Of a stretch of DNA of 57,500 nucleotides, positions 40,575 through 47,599 are shown in pieces. Positions within the stretch are counted from its first letter, which is position 1. Each line of letters opens with the position of its first letter. The translations under genes were made by a program, and so were the position numbers. The DNA is from Deltaproteobacteria bacterium (lineage in GTDB: Bacteria > Bdellovibrionota_B > Oligoflexia > Oligoflexales > Bog-1112): contig JAHFAI010000006.1 of the NCBI GenBank assembly GCA_023250635.1, forward strand, positions 1 to 57,500. The letters are read 5' to 3'. Under the pieces are notes generated by a model. The model did not search any database, had not been told where the DNA came from, and saw only the letters and a list, made by a program, of their open reading frames with translations.

Positions 40575-41501
40575 CTAGTGCAGGGGCTTTTGGGCAATTA
40601 TCTGAACTTCTCGACCGATGTCGAGAGCAGCAAAAGATTGATATAGTTTTTGTTTAAGCACGTTGCTTCCCGCCTTATCTAGGCTTTTTTCTAATTGCAT
40701 CCGACGCCGATGACAGCTGCGCCCGAGAGTATCATCACCTATATAGTGATCCCCCATCAGCAAAAATATATCGATCGGAAAGGTCGCTTGACGCGAAAGT
40801 TCGTTAAGGCCATGACGAGCGAGCAAAGCACTCAGTGAGTCAAAGTTGAAGTAGTTAAGATGATGGGGCGGCGCGATCCACCACCGCGGTAAGGTGGTGG
40901 TTTTTGCAACGGCCATTTGAAAAGGATTATAGTCATTCGGTACAATCACACAAATAAGCCCACCCGGCACAAGCAAGCTCGCGATGGTTTTGAGCAGAGC
41001 ATCGGGGTGGGGAATATGTTCGAGCACTTCACCCAGATTGATTACGTCGAATTTCCCCAGAGTCTCTGCCAAAGATGCCGTTAAAAATTGCTCGATAATA
41101 GTCAGGCCTAAATTACGACTATGTTCGGCTGCCCGTTGGGACGGTTCTATGCCTACGGCGTCCCAGCCCCGTTGTTTACCAAGGAGGAGAAAATACCCGG
41201 GGCCCGAACCCACATCAAGTATACGTCGACACCCCACGGGAAGCTGTTGTTCAAACTGTTCGTAACGCTCCTGATACACCCCATTCCACCAAGGGAGATC
41301 TTCTTGGTAGCGCTCTAGATACAGTGGTTTTTCCTGGGAATAATATTCGTGCTGATATATTCGGGTAAGTTCTTCGTCGCTTGGTAGAGGAATTACATGT
41401 TTAAACTGGCACGTTTCGCAAGCAATAACGGTAAAACTTCCCACCTGATCTATGCAGTGCCCCTGGTGATTATGCCAATGGCGTTCGTCCGTTTGGTGCA
41501 T
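40575..41501 (-). CDS. Class I SAM-dependent methyltransferase with N-terminal Cys-rich segment
   Basis: A 308-residue Methyltransf_23-type enzyme. The SAM site is ILDVGSGPGYFLLLGKQRGW, with VIGIE-like VGIEPSQRA and NLGEVLEHIPHPDALL following. Before it an N-terminal segment (VIACETCQFKHVIPLPSDEEL) contains Cys and His of the kind found in sugar C-methyltransferases and in O-antigen cluster enzymes. AAGGA lies upstream of the ATG. It is the first gene of the four-gene operon; its leader runs into a truncated B repeat at 41532-41576. The methylated product is unknown. Confidence 0.85.
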   Translation of the reverse strand: MHQTDERHWHNHQGHCIDQVGSFTVIACETCQFKHVIPLPSDEELTRIYQHEYYSQEKPLYLERYQEDLPWWNGVYQERYEQFEQQLPVGCRRILDVGSGPGYFLLLGKQRGWDAVGIEPSQRAAEHSRNLGLTIIEQFLTASLAETLGKFDVINLGEVLEHIPHPDALLKTIASLLVPGGLICVIVPNDYNPFQMAVAKTTTLPRWWIAPPHHLNYFNFDSLSALLARHGLNELSRQATFPIDIFLLMGDHYIGDDTLGRSCHRRRMQLEKSLDKAGSNVLKQKLYQSFAALDIGREVQIIAQKPLH

Positions 41502-41531
41502 CGGGATTCCTTCAACTATACGGGTAACTGG

Positions 41532-41576
41532 TAACTATTAAGATCTTGGTGCATCTTCGCTGCTTTCTTCATTGCT
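41532..41576. repeat. Element B copy, truncated
   Basis: Matches the left arm of B plus the start of its loop (…gctgctttcttcattgct) in the same orientation as the copy at 42509-42643. The rest of the element is missing. It lies upstream of the methyltransferase start and about 145 bases past the end of the PhyH gene. Confidence 0.65.
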
Positions 41577-41611
41577 AAGCAGTTAATTCATTCTCGTCCA
41601 AAATACCCCGG

Positions 41612-41723
41612 GTTCGAAATATGACCATATTTGATGTCGGCTAGGTTACGCTCTTTCTCACCGCACCTCAGCAAGAAAAATCTTTTAAATCTGACCAACA
41701 CCAAATATGGCTATATCTCCTTT
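41612..41723 (-). repeat. Inverted repeat in the 3' flank of the PhyH gene
   Basis: About 25 bases near 41615-41640 face an imperfect inverse near 41695-41721, with five differences. Read from the minus strand (the coding strand of the PhyH gene) four of the five become G-U pairs, so the fold is tighter as minus-strand RNA. It probably forms a stem-loop around the end of that mRNA. Confidence 0.55.
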
Positions 41724-42492
41724 AGCCAGGGGGTGGTAAGAGCATTTTTTTAACAAACATCGTAAACTCTATACTTACACGTGTATTTTTTCCATGATTC
41801 ACTGCTCCACCATGCAACATGCGATCATTAAATATGATAGCATCTCCTGGTTTTGTCTCTGCCAATATAATATTCAAATCAGCTTCTTCAACATCAATTT
41901 TCGGCTTTGAAAAACCATCGCGATATTCACCATGATAGGTCCAATTTTTTTTATGTGACCCTGGCACAACCCGCAAGCCATTTAAACCGGGTTCACAATA
42001 AATTGCCGCCCATACTTTGACTCGGGTAACGCCAGGCGGCGTTATACCATGATCCAATTCCCAAAACCAGGCATCCGCATGCAGTGGTCCCACGTCAGAA
42101 GATTGATTCGGCCGAACCAATCGCCAATAAAATTCCTCTCGTCCTAAATTTTCTTCATCTGAAATGGCAAACTTTCCGTAAATCTCTTCAAGAGCTTTAA
42201 GCAATGATGTTGAACGAATATAATCAACGGCATTTTGTGGTAGTACACGCTTTATTTTTGGCCAGGCAGTATGATGCTTTAATAAAGCAGATAATTCATG
42301 ATATTTTTCGATACCATATTCCCTGAATTTTTCACAAGCGTCGGGGGCATTTTTAATAATATTTTCAATCCATTGTTTTTCAATCAGCAAGCGTATAGCC
42401 TGTAATTCATCGGGATGAAAGCTCAGCCCTAAATAATATCCTTGCTCACCTTGCAGATGACCAAGGACTTGATTCGCTACCAAAGAATTCAT
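41722..42492 (-). CDS. Phytanoyl-CoA dioxygenase (PhyH) family protein
   Basis: A 256-residue Fe(II)/2-oxoglutarate dioxygenase. The iron ligands are visible as H138 and D140 (PLHADAWFW) and H227 (MLHGGAVNH), with R238 to bind 2-oxoglutarate. It shows the jelly-roll spacing of the family and the VPGSHKKNW segment. Members hydroxylate small molecules including amino acids and natural-product intermediates. GAGG lies upstream of the ATG. It is more AT-rich than its neighbours, stands alone, and is bracketed by B repeats in the same orientation, all of which suggest acquisition. Whether it acts with the adjacent four-gene operon is open. Confidence 0.87.
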   Translation of the reverse strand: MNSLVANQVLGHLQGEQGYYLGLSFHPDELQAIRLLIEKQWIENIIKNAPDACEKFREYGIEKYHELSALLKHHTAWPKIKRVLPQNAVDYIRSTSLLKALEEIYGKFAISDEENLGREEFYWRLVRPNQSSDVGPLHADAWFWELDHGITPPGVTRVKVWAAIYCEPGLNGLRVVPGSHKKNWTYHGEYRDGFSKPKIDVEEADLNIILAETKPGDAIIFNDRMLHGGAVNHGKNTRVSIEFTMFVKKMLLPPPG

Positions 42493-42508
42493 GCCAACCT
42501 CGAAGCTA

Positions 42509-42643
42509 TTCAGATTTAGAAGACTCTTTGCGGCTTTCTTCGTTGCTGCGCGTGCTCACAGTCAGACAGCTGCTCCTGGTCTTGCCTTGAAAACAGCAAA
42601 ACTGCACCAAGCCTTGAGTCGTTAATAATATGCTGAGTAGTTA
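42509..42643. repeat. Element B copy, inverted relative to the 53 kb copy
   Basis: The loop and one arm (42531-42623) match 52972-53093 read in reverse, with the arm ending gccttgagtcgtt. The other arm (42509-42543) is diverged but still recognisable. The tail tgctgagtagtta (42631-42643) is the inverse of the tail joining A to B at 52952-52964. It starts 17 bases before the PhyH start codon. Confidence 0.75.
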
Positions 42644-42720
42644 CTGAAGAAGGTTAATATATTTTCTTTGTTGTCGGCAAGTTGTTTTGCTGCGGCAGCC
42701 TACTGAACTATTGCTCGTTA

Positions 42721-42890
42721 GGCCGTGGTGCGAAAGCGCCACGGCCGTGTCCTGACGAACGCAGTGAGGAAGGATCTTTCAGATAACATCCTGATATCAC
42801 ACGACAGATCATTCGCCGATGCGGCTCAGGACACGGCTCTGGCATCGAAAAGGTAAGCCCTCTGAGGGCTTACCTTTTCGCGCCAGCGCC
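42721..42890 (-). repeat. Element A copy 2: inverted and diverged
   Basis: The left hairpin (42721-42746) is a GGCC-rich stem with a GAAA loop and one G-T pair. The core (42746-42835) is closed by CGTGTCCTGA and TCAGGACACG, and inside it matches the other copies in reverse orientation with scattered changes. The right hairpin has been replaced by a longer one: 15 perfect pairs (42846-42860 with 42866-42880) inserted into its loop. The stop codon of the small lipoprotein gene falls in the right closing arm. Confidence 0.85.
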
Positions 42891-43116
42891 TAGATAGCTG
42901 CTGACGATTGTCCTGGAGATGGGTACAAAAATCTCTGAGCACTGAAGTTGAATGTTTGGCTAAATCATCATTCACGGCACTGACGAGGCTTAAAACTTCC
43001 TCTTTGGTAGAAGCTTTAGCGGAGCTGTCCAAAAAAGAATCACTCTCTGAAATTTTAGAACGTGTCTTACAGCTGAGTACCAGGCTGATAGCAAGCAGAA
43101 CAATTGAAGTATTCAT
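42826..43116 (-). CDS. Small lipoprotein whose 3' end runs into element A
   Basis: A 96-residue product with a lipoprotein signal (MNTSIVLLAISLVLSCKT, lipobox LVLSC), so the Cys would be lipidated in the periplasm. The rest is polar and helical with no recognised domain. AAGGG lies upstream of the ATG. The last 22 codons (about 42826-42890) lie inside element A copy 2, and the stop codon is the first TGA of its closing arm, so the original C-terminus has probably been replaced by repeat-encoded residues (PQRAYLFDARAVS). A ten-base inverted repeat at 43131-43172 lies just upstream. No function can be assigned. Confidence 0.6.
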   Translation of the reverse strand: MNTSIVLLAISLVLSCKTRSKISESDSFLDSSAKASTKEEVLSLVSAVNDDLAKHSTSVLRDFCTHLQDNRQQLSRRWREKVSPQRAYLFDARAVS

Positions 43117-43130
43117 CTTGATACCCTTTT

Positions 43131-43172
43131 GTTTCTTTGTTTCTTGAGGGGACTTATCGGCGACAAAGAAAC
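43131..43172 (-). promoter_or_regulatory. Leader hairpin before the small lipoprotein gene
   Basis: GTTTCTTTGT (43131-43140) and ACAAAGAAAC (43163-43172) form a perfect ten-base inverted repeat with a 22-base loop, 15 bases before the ATG. It could be an operator or a leader structure. Confidence 0.35.
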
Positions 43173-43211
43173 TATCTTAAAAAAAATAACTTCTTAATTT
43201 TATTGGTAATT

Positions 43212-45470
43212 TCAAGCACCAGCTAAGGGAAGCTCGATAATAACCAAGGTCCCTCGCGGCTCGTGGGCCGAGAGGCGTAGATAGCCTCCGTGATCGGAGA
43301 TAATTTGATTGACGATGGCGAGTCCTAAACCAGTACCTTGATCTTTGGTGGAAAAATACGGCTCTAAGACCCGATCACGCAGCTCCTTGGGAATACCGCA
43401 GCCATTATCAGCAATCTCGATGCGCACCAGACGCAGCTCTTGCAAGTAGGTACAGCCAATAGAGATAATCCCGAGGCGACCGTTTTCTAAGGCGGCAAGC
43501 GCGTTGGTCAAAATATTAACGAAAACTCGCTTGAGCTGCTCTTTGTCTATGGGAAAACTCGGCACCTCAGCCAGTCGCTCCATCTCAAAAGTTACCTCTG
43601 GATAACTGATCCAGAAAAGCTTGCTCACCTCTAGCAAGAGCTCTTTAAGGTTAGCGTTTTGCGGTTTGATGCTGGGCAAACGAGAAAATTTGGAAAACTC
43701 ATTGACTAAATCGCGCAGCGAATCAACCTGAGTAATAATCGTTTCGATACAGGTCTCGAATACTTCGCGGTCATCTTCAGCAAAATTGTTATGAAAGCGT
43801 CGCAGTAAGCGTTGAGCACTGAGCTTAATCGGGGTAATCGGGTTTTTAATCTCGTGGGCAATGCGCCGGGCTACTTCTCTCCAGGCTGCTACTTTTTGCG
43901 CACGCAGCTGCAAGCTGGCATCATCAAAAACCACCACCACCCCAATCTCGATATTGCTTTCATCATAAATTTTTGTGCCGCTGGCAATAAGCACCAGCTC
44001 AAGGCCGTCATTACGCAAGCCCAATTGCCCCTGAAAATTCGCATTTTGGTGCAAAGCCATAGCTATCGGCTGCCAAAAGGCTTCGTAGGCATCTCGAGAA
44101 AGAGCCTTATCCATCGAATTACCCCGCACCATACTACTATGAATGCCCAAGAGACGTTCTGCAGCTGAATTAACCGAGATAATATGATCGTGAGCATCGA
44201 GGGCAATAACCCCAGTGCTGATGTTTTTAAGCACGATCTCCATATACTGGCGCCGCTGCTCTAACTCTTCGTTGCTACGCTGCAAATGGGCTTGGGCCTC
44301 TTCGGTCTGCCGTTGATGCTCGCGCAAGTCTGCGGTCATCAAACTAAACGCCGCAACCAATTGGCCGATTTCATCATTGGTGGCTTTGGGAAGGGCAACC
44401 GCATAATTACCAAGGGCTATATCTTTAGTGGCTATAGCTAAGCTCTGCAAGGGACCGGTGATTTTGCGCGCCACATAAAAACCCATCCAGGTCGCCGAAA
44501 AAATAATCATCAGAGTAACCACAATCATCAAAACCATATAGCTACCGCGGATCAGCTGCGCTCCCGGTTTAATATCGGCGAATTCTTCCATAATGGTTTC
44601 GATGCTTTTCAGCAACTGAGTTTCAAAACGCATCTCGGTTACCACCACCCCGAGGAGCCGTTGATTGTAGGGATCACGAATTGGCGCGACCCCCTTAACT
44701 ACATCCTGCTGATCATCGTCAACAACAAAGCTGTATTCGCCAATCTTGGGGTTTTCTAAAAATATTTTGATACATTCGCGAACGTAGGGATCAACTTTTA
44801 GAGAATGACGTTCAAAGCCCACACCAGCAGGATTACCACCAATATGTTGTCCTGCCGTATCAAAGACCTTAATGGCGCTTATCCCATACTCGTGGGCAAA
44901 GCCCTCGAGGCGACTTGCTTCCACCCCGGCACTTTCGCTCGAAAAAATATCCGCAGGCCCCAGAATATCCAGACGTTGCATGGCAATTTTAGCTAAACTC
45001 TGCAGACGTTTTTGATCCTGTTTGTAGATTTGCGATCCCGCTTCACGGGTTTGCTGCATGGTAATGCGCACTTTTTCGGAAAACCAGGTTTTAAAACTCG
45101 AGGTGATAAACTGCATGGAGATATAGAACAGCAATACCGTCGGAGCAATGGCAAAAAAGGCCAGAGCACAAATAAGCTTTGTTTTAAGCTTTGCACCCAA
45201 AACTCCGTGACGACGTTCAATAATTAATTTAGTCACATTACGAAAGATGAGGAAACTTAAGAAGAGAATAAGAATGACATTGATATTTATTAGCGAAAAA
45301 TAGGAGATGGTAGAAAACAACTCGCGATTTTCTGAGAGGCTTTCGTTAAGAAAAAAGTTCTTACTTTCATAACGGGATAAAACTACCAGCAACAGAGTAA
45401 CTATGCCAATAAGGATAAGCTCGTGACGACGTTTCTTTTCTTCAAGACCGAAGGAAGGGATTAACTTCAT
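43212..45470 (-). CDS. NtrY-like sensor histidine kinase
   Basis: A 752-residue membrane kinase. Several N-terminal membrane helices and a periplasmic region are followed by another helix, a HAMP linker (ARKITGPLQSLAIATKDIALG), a PAS domain (MEIVLKNISTGVIALDAHD), the phospho-acceptor box RRIAHEIKNPITPIKLSAQR and an ATPase domain with DNGCGIP and the GTGLGLAIVNQI lid. This order is NtrY, which usually pairs with NtrX; the NtrX-like gene here is 11 kb away on the same strand. The ATG overlaps the stop codon of the preceding gene by one base (TAATG), so the two are coupled. Confidence 0.9.
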   Translation of the reverse strand: MKLIPSFGLEEKKRRHELILIGIVTLLLVVLSRYESKNFFLNESLSENRELFSTISYFSLININVILILFLSFLIFRNVTKLIIERRHGVLGAKLKTKLICALAFFAIAPTVLLFYISMQFITSSFKTWFSEKVRITMQQTREAGSQIYKQDQKRLQSLAKIAMQRLDILGPADIFSSESAGVEASRLEGFAHEYGISAIKVFDTAGQHIGGNPAGVGFERHSLKVDPYVRECIKIFLENPKIGEYSFVVDDDQQDVVKGVAPIRDPYNQRLLGVVVTEMRFETQLLKSIETIMEEFADIKPGAQLIRGSYMVLMIVVTLMIIFSATWMGFYVARKITGPLQSLAIATKDIALGNYAVALPKATNDEIGQLVAAFSLMTADLREHQRQTEEAQAHLQRSNEELEQRRQYMEIVLKNISTGVIALDAHDHIISVNSAAERLLGIHSSMVRGNSMDKALSRDAYEAFWQPIAMALHQNANFQGQLGLRNDGLELVLIASGTKIYDESNIEIGVVVVFDDASLQLRAQKVAAWREVARRIAHEIKNPITPIKLSAQRLLRRFHNNFAEDDREVFETCIETIITQVDSLRDLVNEFSKFSRLPSIKPQNANLKELLLEVSKLFWISYPEVTFEMERLAEVPSFPIDKEQLKRVFVNILTNALAALENGRLGIISIGCTYLQELRLVRIEIADNGCGIPKELRDRVLEPYFSTKDQGTGLGLAIVNQIISDHGGYLRLSAHEPRGTLVIIELPLAGA

Positions 45471-46195
45471 TACTTCTCAATATAGAGGGGAATGGAGCCA
45501 AATTCATAGGCGCCATTACTGACAACGATAGCATGGGAGCTGGCTGCTGCAGGCAGGTTCTGCTTCTCTAGGGCCCCATCCCCTAAGAAAGCAACGGCAA
45601 AACCTACTGCTCTAGGGTCATGAATCGAGGTGGCAACCCGGGTGACCTTAAAAAGATCATCGCCCTTAACCACCAAACGCTCTCCCGGACGCACCACCCG
45701 CGGCTCTCCATTCACCCTAACTTCCACATAAGCAAGCTTCGGTTCACGAGCTTCGAGAAAAACCTTACCATGGATCAGGTTTTTGGTGGAAGCCATGATC
45801 ATATAGCGCTTTGCTTCCCCCGATTTTTGCTCATTCGCCTCCAGCAACTCGCTTGCCGTATCAATGGTATAGCCACGCAGATCTTTAAAATAAGGGGTAT
45901 TTACCGGCTGGTAGCCTACTATGCTCACCATCGCGATATCTTTTTTTCTATTGCTTAAGCTTGCTTCCTGTATTTCCAGCTTATCGCCACGCATAAAGTC
46001 CAAGGTTCCACCACTGGCGACGAGCCGTGGCTGCCCATTTACGGCGATAATTATCGAGCTGAGGCACTCGGCGGGCAGCTGCGCTTCTTTATAAGAGCGG
46101 TATTCCTGTGCTACGCTAGGAAAGTTGCCTTGGCCAGCTTCACCACGAGCTCCCCAGAGCACAACCAGAAACCAAATTTGTTTACCCATTAGCAT
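45470..46195 (-). CDS. Exported protein with two VNGxPR repeats, coupled to the NtrY-like kinase
   Basis: A 241-residue protein with a short signal sequence (LMGKQIWFLVVLWGARGEAGQG). It contains an internal duplication: residues 52-75 (VNGQPRLVASGGTLDFMRGD) and 161-184 (VNGEPRVVRPGERLVVKGDD) share VNGxPR…G…L…GD. Each copy probably forms a small beta module, linked by a helical region. I do not recognise the family. AGGGGG lies upstream of the ATG. Its stop codon overlaps the kinase start, so it may be a periplasmic partner that senses or binds a ligand for the kinase; that is inference from coupling. Confidence 0.65.
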   Translation of the reverse strand: MLMGKQIWFLVVLWGARGEAGQGNFPSVAQEYRSYKEAQLPAECLSSIIIAVNGQPRLVASGGTLDFMRGDKLEIQEASLSNRKKDIAMVSIVGYQPVNTPYFKDLRGYTIDTASELLEANEQKSGEAKRYMIMASTKNLIHGKVFLEAREPKLAYVEVRVNGEPRVVRPGERLVVKGDDLFKVTRVATSIHDPRAVGFAVAFLGDGALEKQNLPAAASSHAIVVSNGAYEFGSIPLYIEK

Positions 46196-46231
46196 CTTTG
46201 CCCCCTAACTGGTTTTAACGGCGAGACCACT

Positions 46232-47122
46232 ATGAAAATCACCAATGCTACCCTGATTGAATCCTTCGCCCGCTACCTCGCTGATCAGGGCAAACAACCA
46301 GCCACCATCGAATCCTATGGACGGGATGCCGAGAATTTTTGCCGCTATTTGGAGACGCACCGCATAGCCTTAACTGAGATCGAAGCGCAAATTCTCAGCT
46401 ACTATCAAGGGTATTTAGCTGTTACCTGTCATGATAAACCTAATTCGATTCGCCGCAGTATCATTGGAATTAGGCAATTTTTCCGCTATCTAGAAGCCAT
46501 TAGGTTCATTGCCTCCTCTCCCTTCGATCAGCTACCACTACCGCCACGAATAGAAGACCTACCTGCTGCTCTTGATCCCCAAAGCGTCGCGAACTTGATC
46601 AGGACTTCGCTCAGCAAAAATCCTCCTCCAAAAGCGGAACGAGATGCAGCAATCTGTTGCCTGCTAGCCTTTGAGGGGCTTAAGGCGAGCGAGTTGGTCC
46701 GCCTGAAATGGAGCGATTATTTTGCCAACGATGTGCTGCCCACCTTACGCATAGACCCAGCCAGCCCTCAACGCAGTCCCCGTTTGCTGATGTTGCAAGC
46801 CGAAACTTCCCTCTATCTCAATCGCTATAGCAAGGCTCTGCGGGAATGGGAACACCCCTTTTGGCATTCAGAGCACAATAAAAATATGATGTTTATTGGT
46901 TTTAAAGGACGCCACCACCTCAGTCCGCTTCCTCATCTGACTCGCCACGGGCTTAAATTTATGCTCTACGAACTGGGGGCAAAGGAATCGCTTCCCCATT
47001 TAAGCACCGAACATCTCCGCCACTTTGCTATTAATTTTCTTCTTTCCCAAGGCCTATCAAGCGAGCAGGTTATGATCCATTTTGGTCTGCGGCGTCTAGG
47101 AAATATCGCTAAATATCTATAA
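46232..47122 (+). CDS. XerC/D-like tyrosine-recombinase-fold protein, probably non-catalytic
   Basis: A 296-residue protein with the N-terminal SAM-like DNA-binding domain (ESFARYLADQGKQPATIESYGRD) and a C-terminal integrase-type domain, ending in a Tyr. The catalytic set is broken: the first Arg is Lys (EGLK151ASEL), the HxxR motif reads ESLPHLSTEHLRHFA with Glu three residues before R263 and a residue missing after it, and the GH of the third motif is GL (FGLRR). R263 and Y295 remain. It is the size of XerC, so it may bind DNA or another Xer without cutting. It lies 11 bases before tadA on the same strand. Confidence 0.75.
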   Translation: MKITNATLIESFARYLADQGKQPATIESYGRDAENFCRYLETHRIALTEIEAQILSYYQGYLAVTCHDKPNSIRRSIIGIRQFFRYLEAIRFIASSPFDQLPLPPRIEDLPAALDPQSVANLIRTSLSKNPPPKAERDAAICCLLAFEGLKASELVRLKWSDYFANDVLPTLRIDPASPQRSPRLLMLQAETSLYLNRYSKALREWEHPFWHSEHNKNMMFIGFKGRHHLSPLPHLTRHGLKFMLYELGAKESLPHLSTEHLRHFAINFLLSQGLSSEQVMIHFGLRRLGNIAKYL

Positions 47123-47133
47123 AGGAACAGCCC

Positions 47134-47598
47134 ATGATTGAGATGTATATGCAGCGCGCCCTTGCTTTGGCCGAGCATGCTGCCAGCCTCGGTGAGGTGC
47201 CCGTAGGAGCGGTGGTGGTGCATAAGGGAAGGATAATTGCCGAAGGTTTCAACCAGCGGGAAACCAGTAAGTGCGTAACTCGTCACGCCGAACTTATTGC
47301 CCTCGAAGAGGCCTGCCGCATCTTGGGACAATGGCGCTTAGTTGCATGCAGCCTCTATGTAACCCTCGAGCCTTGCTTGATGTGCTCTGGGGCACTCTAT
47401 CAGGCAAGAATTGCCCAGGTCTACTATGGCTGTAAAGATCCAAAGTTTGGTGCACTGGGCAGTCTTTACACCATCAATAGCGACCCGCGCCTCAATCATC
47501 GCTTCGAGGTATTTCCTGGCTACCTGGAAGAGGAAAGTTCCCAGATACTCAAAGCCTTCTTCAAGCAACGCAGGAAAAATCCCCCGAAAACTGAGTAA
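47134..47598 (+). CDS. tadA: tRNA-specific adenosine deaminase
   Basis: TadA converts A34 to inosine in tRNA-Arg(ACG). The 154-residue protein has the zinc-binding catalytic site HAE (H51, E53) and PCLMC (C81, C84), with the ALYQARIAQVYYG segment typical of TadA. AAGGA lies upstream of the ATG. It follows the Xer-like gene by 11 bases, so the two are probably one transcript, and ends one base before the 3' end of the convergent fadE gene. Confidence 0.93.
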   Translation: MIEMYMQRALALAEHAASLGEVPVGAVVVHKGRIIAEGFNQRETSKCVTRHAELIALEEACRILGQWRLVACSLYVTLEPCLMCSGALYQARIAQVYYGCKDPKFGALGSLYTINSDPRLNHRFEVFPGYLEEESSQILKAFFKQRRKNPPKTE

Positions 47599-47599
47599 A

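Noticed and set aside
41577-41721. A small gene between the PhyH gene and the methyltransferase gene.
   Set aside because: No frame with a start, ribosome site and sensible composition; only the inverted repeat is visible.
46232-47122. Active XerC or phage integrase marking a mobile island.
   Set aside because: Key catalytic residues are missing and there is no attachment-site pair or phage gene nearby.
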